Shown here piece after piece: positions 1-5,962 of a DNA stretch of 7,610 bases. Positions within the stretch are counted from its first letter, which is position 1, and every line of letters begins with the position of its first letter. Origin of the DNA: Desulfatibacillaceae bacterium. Its GTDB lineage: Bacteria > Desulfobacterota > Desulfobacteria > Desulfobacterales > Desulfatibacillaceae. The DNA lies in contig JASEHB010000101.1 of the NCBI GenBank assembly GCA_030018745.1, forward strand, positions 1 through 7,610, read 5' to 3'. A program made the translations under genes and the position numbers. The notes beneath the pieces are model-generated. The model was not told where the DNA came from. It did no database searches and worked only from the letters and a program-made list of their open reading frames with translations.

Positions 1-164
1 CAGCCAGGGGCTTTTATTGAGGGAAAAGCCATACTCCGCCATCTGGAACCACCCTGTACGCCGGTGGGAGGGGGGAAAAGGCTCTTTTCCCTGGAGCAGC
101 CAGGGGCTTTTATTGAGGGAAAAGCCATAAGCTGCCATCTGTACCCGCCCTGTACTCCGGTGGG
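1..164. repeat. Two tandem copies of a structured intergenic repeat, period 96 bp
   Basis: The stretch 1-68 recurs at 97-164. The first 33 bases are identical and the next 35 differ at 7 positions, after which the copies diverge. Each copy contains two dyads. The first pairs GGCTTTT with AAAAGCC (9-15/24-30 and 105-111/120-126). The second pairs CCACC with GGTGG in copy 1 (49-53/63-67) and, in copy 2, ACCCGCC with GGTGGGT through one G-T wobble (143-149/159-165). A third hairpin, GGGAAAA/TTTTCCC with a 5-nt loop (73-79/85-91), lies only between the copies. Copy 1 starts at the window edge, so more copies may lie upstream. It could be a small mobile or REP-like intergenic repeat, or a structured transcript end. 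It is not coding. Confidence 0.8.
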
Positions 165-181
165 TAAAGGGAGAAAGATTC

Positions 182-226
182 GTAGGTTGGGTGGTTCTTG
201 CGCTTAACGCGCAAGGTTCACCCAAC
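182..226 (+). repeat. REP-like element: GTAG head plus two-tier hairpin
   Basis: GTAG at 182-185 is followed directly by a near-perfect imperfect palindrome. The outer stem GTTGGGTG/CACCCAAC pairs 186-193 with 219-226. A symmetric GTT/GTT internal mismatch follows (194-196, 216-218). The inner stem CTTGCGC/GCGCAAG pairs 197-203 with 209-215 and closes a 5-nt TTAAC loop. A GTAG tetranucleotide 5' of a hairpin with a bulge or internal mismatch is the known hallmark of REP sequences processed by RAYT (Y1-type REP-associated) transposases, and GTTGGGTG/CACCCAAC outer stems resemble widespread bacterial REP families. No RAYT gene is in the window, so mobilisation would be in trans. A strong hairpin here could also act as a transcript end, but no T-run follows it. 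Confidence 0.65.
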
Positions 227-525
227 AAAACCACGCCCAGGACGGCAAGGGCGTTAAGGGAAAAAAGGAAACAGCCCTTTTGTCGGGATGGCCAATCCGG
301 AAAAAGGCTCAAGGCTTCCCGCCTTCTCTTGGGCCGGATTTAATCGCCCGAAATAGGAGCTCCCTGGAGCCGCCCCGTAGGTTTGGAGTTGAAAGGTTAA
401 ATGCTGTCTGGAACCCCTTTGTTTTTCGACAGGGCAGACTTTATGTTGATCGGTTTGCAAAATAGAAGGCAAGGCTTTTTAACAGCAGGCAGGGCCAAAC
501 CTGTACCAATAAAAAACTGCAAGGT
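227..525. other. Non-coding leader region upstream of the kinase gene, with dyads
   Basis: No open frame here has a convincing start, ribosome site or recognisable protein; short frames are chance readings. Two structures stand out. AAGGGC (247-252) pairs with GCCCTT (274-279) across a 21-nt loop, and the 3' arm runs into TTTT, so it is a weak terminator candidate for anything transcribed from upstream. AATCCGG (294-300) pairs with CCGGATT (334-340) and encloses a second stem, AAGGC/GCCTT (311-315/321-325). I compared the region with the cyclic-di-GMP (GEMM) riboswitch consensus by eye and saw no match. Confidence 0.55.
419..447 (+). promoter_or_regulatory. Weak sigma70-like promoter candidate for cheA
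   Basis: TTGTTT (419-424) and TATGTT (442-447) are separated by 17 nt. They match the -35 and -10 consensus at only 3/6 and 4/6 positions, so this is the best-spaced candidate rather than a strong one. A start near 454 would leave a leader of about 70 nt before the kinase start codon. Confidence 0.22.
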
Positions 526-3159
526 ATGATGACTGATTCCGACCCCATGCGCCAGCGACTTCTTGCAGCCTTTCAGGTTGAGCTGGAAGACCATGCATCC
601 GCCCTGAACGCGGACCTCATGGCCCTGGAGGACAACCCTCCTGCTGATGAGAGGGCGCGTATTCTGGAGGAGCTTTTCCGGGCTGCCCACAGCCTGAAAG
701 GGGCCGCCCGGGCGGTCAATCTGCGGGTTATTGAGGTGGTTACCCACGGCATGGAGGATGTGCTTGCATCCCTTGCCAGGGCAGATGGCGATTTTGCTCC
801 CCAGGCCTTTGACACGCTTTTTCTGGCTGTTGATTTCATTGTTGAATCAATGGCCGCAGCCCTGGAAAATAAAAATCTGGAGGCAGGCCGCATTGACGCT
901 CTTCTGAACAGCCTTCACCAGACTGCGGCAGGCCTTGATTCTACCCAAAAGCCAAAGCCCGCCCCTGTTACGCAGAACCAGGACAAGCCTGGCCCAAAAC
1001 CCAGCCCAAGACAGGAGGCAGCCCCCCAAGGCGCGCCCCCAACCTCGGCACCCCTGGCTTCCGCCCAGGACTGGGGGCTTTTGGATGATGATGACGAGCC
1101 TGATTCCGGCAATGATGAAGACCTCTGGGCCTTTTCTGAAAAACAACACCCACCCGAAACGGAAAAGGATGCCGCCCTCTCCCAGGGTCTTGCCTTTAAG
1201 CCTTCGGATGGGACTTCTGGGGAACCTCTTCCAGAAAATATAGGCCAACCCCCTGCCCCCAGCGCGGTGCCTGCAAGACGCCAGGACGCCACCGGCCAGA
1301 CAAAAGACCCTGCCCCTGTTGCTTCATCAGGCCAGCCCCCCGCCACGCCAGACATGGATGGGGCGCCTGTTGGTGTTTACGCCCGGCCTGCCTCCGGCAA
1401 CGCGGAGGAGACAATCCGCGTGCGCACGGCCAAGCTCGATGCCCTCATGGCGCACCTTGGCGAGCTTATGGTGGCCCGAATGGGCGCGCGCCAGGGCCTT
1501 GCAAGGCTTTTGGAGCAAAGCCGCCAGATATGGCGTATGCAAAGGGAATGGAGCCGCTTTGCACCACTGATTAACCGCGTTTTGGGCCAGTCAGCGGGCA
1601 ATTCGGGCATGGCTTCCCTGGCGGCCCATCTTAAAAAACACGGAGAAAACCTTTCCCGCCTAAACGCCCAGATGCAGGAGATAAGCTCCCGCTTTGCCGC
1701 AGACCACGACAGGCTGGCTCTGGCCTCCCAGGAGCTTCAGGATGGAGTGCGCCGGGCAAGGATGCTGCCGGTCTCCACCCTGTTCGACCAGTTTCCCCGC
1801 ATGGTGCGCGACCTTGCCCGGCAGCTTGGCAAGGAGGTTAAGCTTGCCATCAGCGGAGAGCACACAGAGGTGGACAGGAAGGTGCTGGAGGCTGTCAAGG
1901 ACAGCCTTGTGCATCTTGTGAGAAATGCCGTGGATCACGGCATTGAACCACCCCAGGCCAGGGAGGATGCAGGCAAGCCCCGCTGCGCCACAATCTGGTT
2001 AAGGGCCGAGCAGCAGGGGGCTGCAATAGTTATTGATGTTGCAGATGACGGCAGGGGAATGGACACAAAAAAGCTTGTGGCCAAGGCCGCTGAAAAGGGC
2101 GTTATAACAAAGGCCCAGGCCGGGCAGTTCACGGATGAGGAGGCCCTTGAGCTTATTTTCATTTCAGGGTTTTCCACCCACAACGAAATTTCCGATATTT
2201 CCGGGCGCGGGGTTGGCCTTGATGTTGTGCGGGAAAGCTTAAAGCAGCTCCAGGGCATGATACAGGTGGAGACCGAGCCGGGCGAGGGCACGCTTTTCAC
2301 CCTCACAATGCCCCTTTCCCTTGCCACAAGCCAGGTGCTTCTGGTCAAAACAGCGGGCCAGACCGTGGCCCTGCCCACCCTTGGGGTTGAGCGCATTCTT
2401 GAGGTTGCCCCCCGCAGCATAGGCACTGTGGAAGGCAAGCCCGCGGTTACTGTTGAAGGCAGGCCCCTGCCCCTTCTTTCCCTTGCCAGAATCCTCGAAT
2501 TTCTGACCCCTGATGAGCCTGACCCGGATTTTTCCGGCTCGCGCATCCCTGTGGTGGTCTGCGCTCTGGCGGAAAAACGCTTTGCCCTGGTGGTGGATTC
2601 CTTTGGCAGCACCCAGGAGGTTGTCATAAAAAGCCTGGGCCGCCAGCTTGCACGGGTGCGCTTTGTGGCCGGAGGAGCCATTCTTGGAGACGGCAGGGTT
2701 GTGGTCATTCTCTCTTTGGCGGATCTTGCCAAGGCCAGGCCCGATGAAACCGCCACCCGCACCTATTTGTCTTGTGCGCAGATGAAACAAGCCCGCAGGG
2801 TTCTGGTGGCGGATGCATCCCTGGCATCCCGCAGCCTGCTCAAGGGCCTTCTGGAAAACGCGGGCCTGATGGCGCACACAGCAGCGGACACGCTTTCGGC
2901 AAAGGATTTTCTGGCCCGCCGGGGGGCAGACCTTCTTCTTGCGCGGGCCGACCAGCCCGAAATAGCAGTAAAGGAGCTTGCCGCGGCCCTGCGCTCCCAG
3001 CCGGACAAATTCGAGGCCCCACTTGTGCTGCTGGTCCATAATTTTGACGAAAGAGCCAGGATTGCCGGCCTCCATGCCGGGGCAGACGCATTTGTGGCAA
3101 GGGACAGGGGCGGCCCCCAGGCCATTCTGGATGCTGTGCAAAGGCTTTTGGGCAGGTGA
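526..3159 (+). CDS. cheA: CheA-family hybrid histidine kinase with degenerate C-terminal receiver
   Basis: This is a cytoplasmic chemosensory kinase that would autophosphorylate under control of receptor/CheW arrays. The 877-residue product reads in order as follows. An N-terminal Hpt domain has phospho-acceptor His55 in AHSLKGAAR. Residues about 137-290 form a Pro/Ala/Gln-rich linker with an acidic patch (187-199) and no recognisable P2 domain. The dimerisation region (about 294-425) is long. The ATPase core has an N box at LVHLVRNAVDHG (461-472), a G1 box at DVADDGRGM (504-512) and GRGVG (560-564). The CheW-like regulatory domain spans about 600-735. A C-terminal receiver (about 757-877) has lost its active site: Arg807 replaces the phospho-Asp, Val837 the Thr/Ser and Arg859 the Lys, with only Asp763 left of the acidic pair. 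No membrane segment is evident. ATG 526 is followed by ATG 529; AAGG at 521-524 is very close to both, so either could be used. cheB follows after 73 nt, probably in one transcript. Confidence 0.93.
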   Translation: MMTDSDPMRQRLLAAFQVELEDHASALNADLMALEDNPPADERARILEELFRAAHSLKGAARAVNLRVIEVVTHGMEDVLASLARADGDFAPQAFDTLFLAVDFIVESMAAALENKNLEAGRIDALLNSLHQTAAGLDSTQKPKPAPVTQNQDKPGPKPSPRQEAAPQGAPPTSAPLASAQDWGLLDDDDEPDSGNDEDLWAFSEKQHPPETEKDAALSQGLAFKPSDGTSGEPLPENIGQPPAPSAVPARRQDATGQTKDPAPVASSGQPPATPDMDGAPVGVYARPASGNAEETIRVRTAKLDALMAHLGELMVARMGARQGLARLLEQSRQIWRMQREWSRFAPLINRVLGQSAGNSGMASLAAHLKKHGENLSRLNAQMQEISSRFAADHDRLALASQELQDGVRRARMLPVSTLFDQFPRMVRDLARQLGKEVKLAISGEHTEVDRKVLEAVKDSLVHLVRNAVDHGIEPPQAREDAGKPRCATIWLRAEQQGAAIVIDVADDGRGMDTKKLVAKAAEKGVITKAQAGQFTDEEALELIFISGFSTHNEISDISGRGVGLDVVRESLKQLQGMIQVETEPGEGTLFTLTMPLSLATSQVLLVKTAGQTVALPTLGVERILEVAPRSIGTVEGKPAVTVEGRPLPLLSLARILEFLTPDEPDPDFSGSRIPVVVCALAEKRFALVVDSFGSTQEVVIKSLGRQLARVRFVAGGAILGDGRVVVILSLADLAKARPDETATRTYLSCAQMKQARRVLVADASLASRSLLKGLLENAGLMAHTAADTLSAKDFLARRGADLLLARADQPEIAVKELAAALRSQPDKFEAPLVLLVHNFDERARIAGLHAGADAFVARDRGGPQAILDAVQRLLGR

Positions 3160-3232
3160 AGATATAGCAGGCAGGGACGGCATCGACTTTGCCGGGAAAA
3201 AAACAATCCACAACCAGCCCGACAGGGAAAAA

Positions 3233-4282
3233 ATGGCCCAGGCGCAAATTCAGGTGCTTGTCATTGCGCAGGAAGATTTCGCAAGGCAGCTTATTGGGGC
3301 GATTATCATGGCAGAGCCAGACCTTGAGCCTGCCGCCCTCATTGCTGCTGACGAAAGGGCCTGGCGAAAGTGCGACGCCATTTCCCCGGATGTGGTTGTA
3401 CTGGCTGTTGATGAGCAGGACAAGGCCGCACAAACCATAAAGGCCATACTCTCCAGCCAGGCCCTGCCCATAATCTGCCTTGTGGAAAGCAAACAAAATT
3501 CCGGACCCGAATTTGCGCCCAGGCTCACGGATGCAGGGGCGCTTGCGGTTTTCGGGCTGCCAAAGCAAGTCTGCGGCCCGCTTGCAGAGCAGCTTGTTGT
3601 CGGCATCCGCGCAATGGCCGGCGTAAAAATGGTGAAGCGCCGTCCAACAGGGCAAAAACCCAAACCCATAACCTCCGCCCCCCTTGCCGCTCCATCCGAA
3701 TCCTGCCCCAGGATAAGTCTTGTGGTGGCAGGGGCCTCCACCGGCGGGCCTCAAGCCCTGGCAGAAATCCTGTCGCACCTTCCCGCGGATTTTCCGGCTC
3801 CTGTGGTGGTGGTGCAGCACATGAGTCCGGGCTTTCTGGACGGGCTTGCCCGCTGGCTCAACCGGCTCTGCGCCCTGGATGTGGTCATTCCCCAAAAATC
3901 CCTCCCTCTTTCCCAGGGCAAGGTGTATCTGGCCCCGGAGGGCAGGCAGGCAACAATTGTGGGCGGCAACCGGCTCCTTTTGGAAGCCCCCCTGCCCCAT
4001 TCTGGCCATTGCCCTTCCATTGATGCGCTTTTTTTCTCTGCTGCAAAAACCGCCGGAAGCTCTGTTGCGGGCATATTGTGCACAGGCATGGGCCAGGACG
4101 GCGCAAAGGGGCTTGAAGCCCTTTTACGGGCCGGGGCTGTTACAATATGCCAGGATGAGGCAAGCTCCACGGTTTTTGGCATGAACAGGGAGGCCATTGC
4201 TTTGGGGGCCGCTCGCTTTGTGCTGCCGCCCCATAAGATAGGCCCTGCGCTTTTGAGCCTTGTGCGCGCAAAAAAGCACTGA
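3233..4282 (+). CDS. cheB: CheB-like protein-glutamate methylesterase with degenerate receiver
   Basis: The family removes methyl esters from (and deamidates) glutamates/glutamines of methyl-accepting receptors to reset sensitivity. The 349-residue product has an N-terminal receiver-like fold (about 5-125), a basic/Pro linker (about 132-160) and a C-terminal methylesterase domain (about 160-346). The catalytic triad is intact: Ser169 in GASTGGPQAL, His196 in VVQHMSPGF and Asp289 in TGMGQDGAKG. The receiver is not intact. The acidic pair is Ala12-Gln13, the phospho-Asp position is Ala58 (in VVVLAVDEQ), the Thr/Ser position is Val84 and the Lys position is Leu109. The normal phosphorylation switch therefore looks lost. 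The start at ATG 3233 has AGG at 3224-3226, six nt upstream, and places the receiver fold right at the N-terminus. An upstream in-frame ATG at 2978 would overlap the kinase gene and add an unrelated extension, so I reject it. Confidence 0.92.
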   Translation: MAQAQIQVLVIAQEDFARQLIGAIIMAEPDLEPAALIAADERAWRKCDAISPDVVVLAVDEQDKAAQTIKAILSSQALPIICLVESKQNSGPEFAPRLTDAGALAVFGLPKQVCGPLAEQLVVGIRAMAGVKMVKRRPTGQKPKPITSAPLAAPSESCPRISLVVAGASTGGPQALAEILSHLPADFPAPVVVVQHMSPGFLDGLARWLNRLCALDVVIPQKSLPLSQGKVYLAPEGRQATIVGGNRLLLEAPLPHSGHCPSIDALFFSAAKTAGSSVAGILCTGMGQDGAKGLEALLRAGAVTICQDEASSTVFGMNREAIALGAARFVLPPHKIGPALLSLVRAKKH

Positions 4283-4295
4283 TTTAAAGAGTTTT

Positions 4296-4325
4296 TTGTA
4301 AGAGGCGCGGCGGTTGTGCTATGTT
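4296..4325 (+). promoter_or_regulatory. Possible extended -10 promoter for the HD-GYP regulator
   Basis: TTGTAA (4296-4301) and TATGTT (4320-4325) are separated by 18 nt, each matching consensus at 4/6 positions. A TGC just before the -10 gives an extended -10 character. It lies at the start of an AT-rich spacer after cheB and would leave a leader of about 130 nt. If real, the regulator can be expressed apart from cheA-cheB. Confidence 0.3.
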
Positions 4326-4369
4326 GCAATAAAATAATGGGTATAAGCCTTTTGAAAATAAACAACGGC

Positions 4370-4419
4370 TTGCAAAGGGGTTCTGCTTGAACAATCCTCC
4401 AGCAAAAAAGGCTTTGCAA
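4370..4419 (+). promoter_or_regulatory. Inverted repeat in the leader of the HD-GYP regulator gene
   Basis: TTGCAAAG (4370-4377) and CTTTGCAA (4412-4419) are perfect 8-bp inverted repeats separated by 34 nt. The 3' arm is followed by a T-rich stretch (about 4420-4441) running almost to the ribosome site. In RNA this could be an attenuator-like stem-loop; in DNA the arms could be two half-sites for a regulator. A related TTGCAA also occurs at 4324. The long loop makes chance pairing possible. Confidence 0.3.
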
Positions 4420-4451
4420 TTTTTGGTTTTTATTTGGTTTTCAACTGTTGC

Positions 4452-4456
4452 AGGAG
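4452..4456 (+). promoter_or_regulatory. Shine-Dalgarno AGGAG that fixes the HD-GYP regulator start
   Basis: AGGAG lies 6 nt before ATG 4463, which is ideal spacing. A longer frame opening at TTG 4448 would place this site inside the coding sequence, so ATG 4463 is preferred. Confidence 0.8.
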
Positions 4457-4462
4457 CGTGGA

Positions 4463-5707
4463 ATGGCTGCAGAAAATCTTGAGCGACAAAACTGCGAACT
4501 TCTGATGGTGGAGGACAGCCCCACCCAGGCTTTAAAGTTAAGGATGCTGCTTGAGGAAAACGGATACCCCTACCGCATTGCCCAGGACGGCGAGGCAGGC
4601 CTTGCCCTGGCAAGGGAGAAAAAGCCTGACTGCATAATTTCCGATGTCCAGATGCCCAAAATGGACGGCTTCACCCTGTGCCGCTCCGTAAAGGCCGACC
4701 CTGCCCTTGCCGATGTGCCAGTTATTCTGCTCACCACACTAAAGGATGTGGATGACATAATAATGGGGCTGAATGTGGGTGCGGATTCCTATGTGACAAA
4801 GCCCTACGAATGGCCTTTTTTGAAGTCCAAGATTGATTACCACCTGGCAAAATCCGTTGACAGGGCAGGAGAAAAGGAAATCCGGCTGGACTTTGCCTTC
4901 AAGGACAAGGTTCACTCCCTTGCCTGCTCTCCCCAGCGGATGCTCACCCTGCTGCTTTCCGTTTATGAGGACTCGGTTTTAAGGAATGAAAAGCTAATAG
5001 AGACCCAGGAAAAGCTGGAGCTGTTGAACCAGACCCTGGAAGACAAGGTGGAGGAGCGCACGGAAAAACTTGCCCAAGAGGTGGAGGAAAGAAAGGCCAG
5101 GGAAAAGGACCTGGTTGAAAACTCCAAGCGCCTTCAGAAGGCCACCCGCGGCTCCATACAGGCAATGGTGGCGCTCATGGGCCTGCACGACCCCCAAAAG
5201 GCCGCCCACCAGATTCGCACTGCAAAGCTTGCCCAGGCCCTGGCTGTGGAGCTTGGCCTTTCCCGCCGGGTGGTTGACGGCGTCAAGATGGCCGCAATCA
5301 TCCACGACATAGGCCAGATGGCAGTTCCCCCGGAAATTTTGAACGCTCCCAGAAAGCTCACCCAGGCCGAGTACGATGAGGTTAAAAGCCACGCGGAAGC
5401 TGGCTACGACATCCTTAAGAATGTGGAATTCCCCTGGCCCCTGGCCCAGGTTGTGCTCCAGCACCACGAGCGCATGGATGGATCGGGCTATCCCAACGGC
5501 ATAGGCGCTGATCAGCTCTTTTTGGAGTCGCGCATCCTTGGGCTTGCAGATGTTGTGGAAGCCATGCTCTCGCCCAGGCCATACAGGGATCCGCTGGATA
5601 CAAACGAGGTCGTGGCCTACATAAGCCAGAACCGGGCCACCCAGTTCGACCCCGCGGTTGTGGATGCCTGTGTGCGGCTCTTGCAGGACGGCTTTAGCTT
5701 CGAATAA
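4463..5707 (+). CDS. Response regulator with HD-GYP phosphodiesterase domain
   Basis: HD-GYP proteins hydrolyse cyclic-di-GMP, a second messenger controlling motility, biofilm and development. The 414-residue product has a complete receiver (about 11-128): acidic pair Glu17-Asp18, phospho-Asp61 in SDVQMPKMDG, Thr91 and Lys113. A charged coiled-coil linker follows (about 170-225, with EKLELLNQTLEDKVEERTEK). The HD-GYP domain spans about 230-412. Its putative metal ligands are present: His249, His281-Asp282, His310, His334-His335 and Asp363. The GYP loop is DGSGYP (339-344). One departure is Gln285 in HDIGQ, where HDIGK is usual. The protein appears soluble and probably dimerises through the coiled coil. 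It lies 180 nt after cheB and is the natural phosphorylation partner of the neighbouring kinase, since its receiver is the only intact one in the window. Enzyme activity and direction of control are inferred from the family. Confidence 0.92.
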   Translation: MAAENLERQNCELLMVEDSPTQALKLRMLLEENGYPYRIAQDGEAGLALAREKKPDCIISDVQMPKMDGFTLCRSVKADPALADVPVILLTTLKDVDDIIMGLNVGADSYVTKPYEWPFLKSKIDYHLAKSVDRAGEKEIRLDFAFKDKVHSLACSPQRMLTLLLSVYEDSVLRNEKLIETQEKLELLNQTLEDKVEERTEKLAQEVEERKAREKDLVENSKRLQKATRGSIQAMVALMGLHDPQKAAHQIRTAKLAQALAVELGLSRRVVDGVKMAAIIHDIGQMAVPPEILNAPRKLTQAEYDEVKSHAEAGYDILKNVEFPWPLAQVVLQHHERMDGSGYPNGIGADQLFLESRILGLADVVEAMLSPRPYRDPLDTNEVVAYISQNRATQFDPAVVDACVRLLQDGFSFE

Positions 5708-5761
5708 ATTCAGGCCTTGAAAAATCCGGCCTTTCCAGCTTTAGCGTACCTGATTTTTAAT

Positions 5762-5798
5762 CCGGGAATTTCCTCTGCATTGGGAAGCCAATTCCCGG
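5762..5798. promoter_or_regulatory. Nine-bp inverted repeat between the regulator and radical SAM genes
   Basis: CCGGGAATT (5762-5770) and AATTCCCGG (5790-5798) form a perfect 9-bp inverted repeat around a 19-nt spacer. No T-run follows, so it is not a classical intrinsic terminator. It sits about 30-65 bp upstream of the promoter-like sequence at 5829-5855. It could be an activator or repressor site for the radical SAM gene, or an RNA hairpin at the end of the regulator transcript. Confidence 0.5.
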
Positions 5799-5828
5799 GG
5801 CGAGTCGAAAATCATTCTGTCTCAATCC

Positions 5829-5855
5829 TTGACGCAGGCCGGTTTTTTGCATAAT
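5829..5855 (+). promoter_or_regulatory. Sigma70-like promoter candidate for the radical SAM gene
   Basis: TTGACG (5829-5834) and CATAAT (5850-5855) each match consensus at 5/6 positions, with a short 15-nt spacer. Transcription would start near 5862 and leave a leader of about 100 nt. This also argues against the earliest in-frame codon (TTG 5855) as the start, because it would lie at or before the transcript's 5' end. Confidence 0.42.
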
Positions 5856-5948
5856 TGCCCTGCAGGGCCTTTCATCCGGACCTCATTCGATATTTTGCTG
5901 GTTTGGCTCCTGTGTGCTTCGCCGGCCAGGGCCATTTTGTATCAAACC

Positions 5949-5954
5949 AAAGGA
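5949..5954 (+). promoter_or_regulatory. Shine-Dalgarno AAAGGA supporting a TTG start
   Basis: AAAGGA ends 8 nt before TTG 5963. No in-frame ATG with a comparable site lies nearby; the first in-frame internal ATG is codon 41, beyond residues that look like part of the family's N-terminal helix. Confidence 0.6.
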
Positions 5955-5962
5955 CGCGAAGC

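Noticed and set aside
1..164. CRISPR array
   Set aside because: Only two copies with a 96-bp period, most of the unit is itself repeated, and there are no unique spacers of regular length or cas genes.
280..465. Small plus-strand open frame of 61 codons upstream of the kinase
   Set aside because: No ribosome site precedes its ATG, the protein looks random, and the stretch is full of inverted repeats.
227..525. Cyclic-di-GMP (GEMM) riboswitch before the kinase gene
   Set aside because: Considered because of the HD-GYP gene, but the conserved core segments of the GEMM consensus are not found by eye.
1935..2762. Long minus-strand open frame (275 codons) inside the kinase gene
   Set aside because: Its protein is Ser/Arg/Thr-rich with no recognisable motif and lies antisense to the ATPase and CheW-like domains; it is a shadow of the GC-biased codons of cheA.
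2794..3156. Frameshift or pseudogenisation of the kinase C-terminus
   Set aside because: The frame is open to a normal stop and hydrophobic core spacing of the receiver fold is kept; only active-site residues are changed.
2978..3232. Upstream in-frame extension of cheB inside cheA
   Set aside because: The added 85 residues have no relation to a receiver fold, overlap the kinase's receiver by about 180 nt, and ATG 3233 has a good ribosome site.
2840..4009. Minus-strand open frame of 389 codons across cheA and cheB
   Set aside because: It spans two real genes and the gap between them, is rich in Gly, Pro, Cys and His, and has no domain; it is an antisense shadow.
4430..4452. Sigma54 promoter (TGG...TTGC) before the HD-GYP regulator
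   Set aside because: GG and GC are separated by 12 nt instead of the required 10, and the site would overlap the ribosome site.
5855..5962. N-terminal extension of the radical SAM protein from TTG 5855
   Set aside because: There is no ribosome site before 5855, the codon overlaps the probable -10 element, and the extra 36 residues do not look like family sequence.
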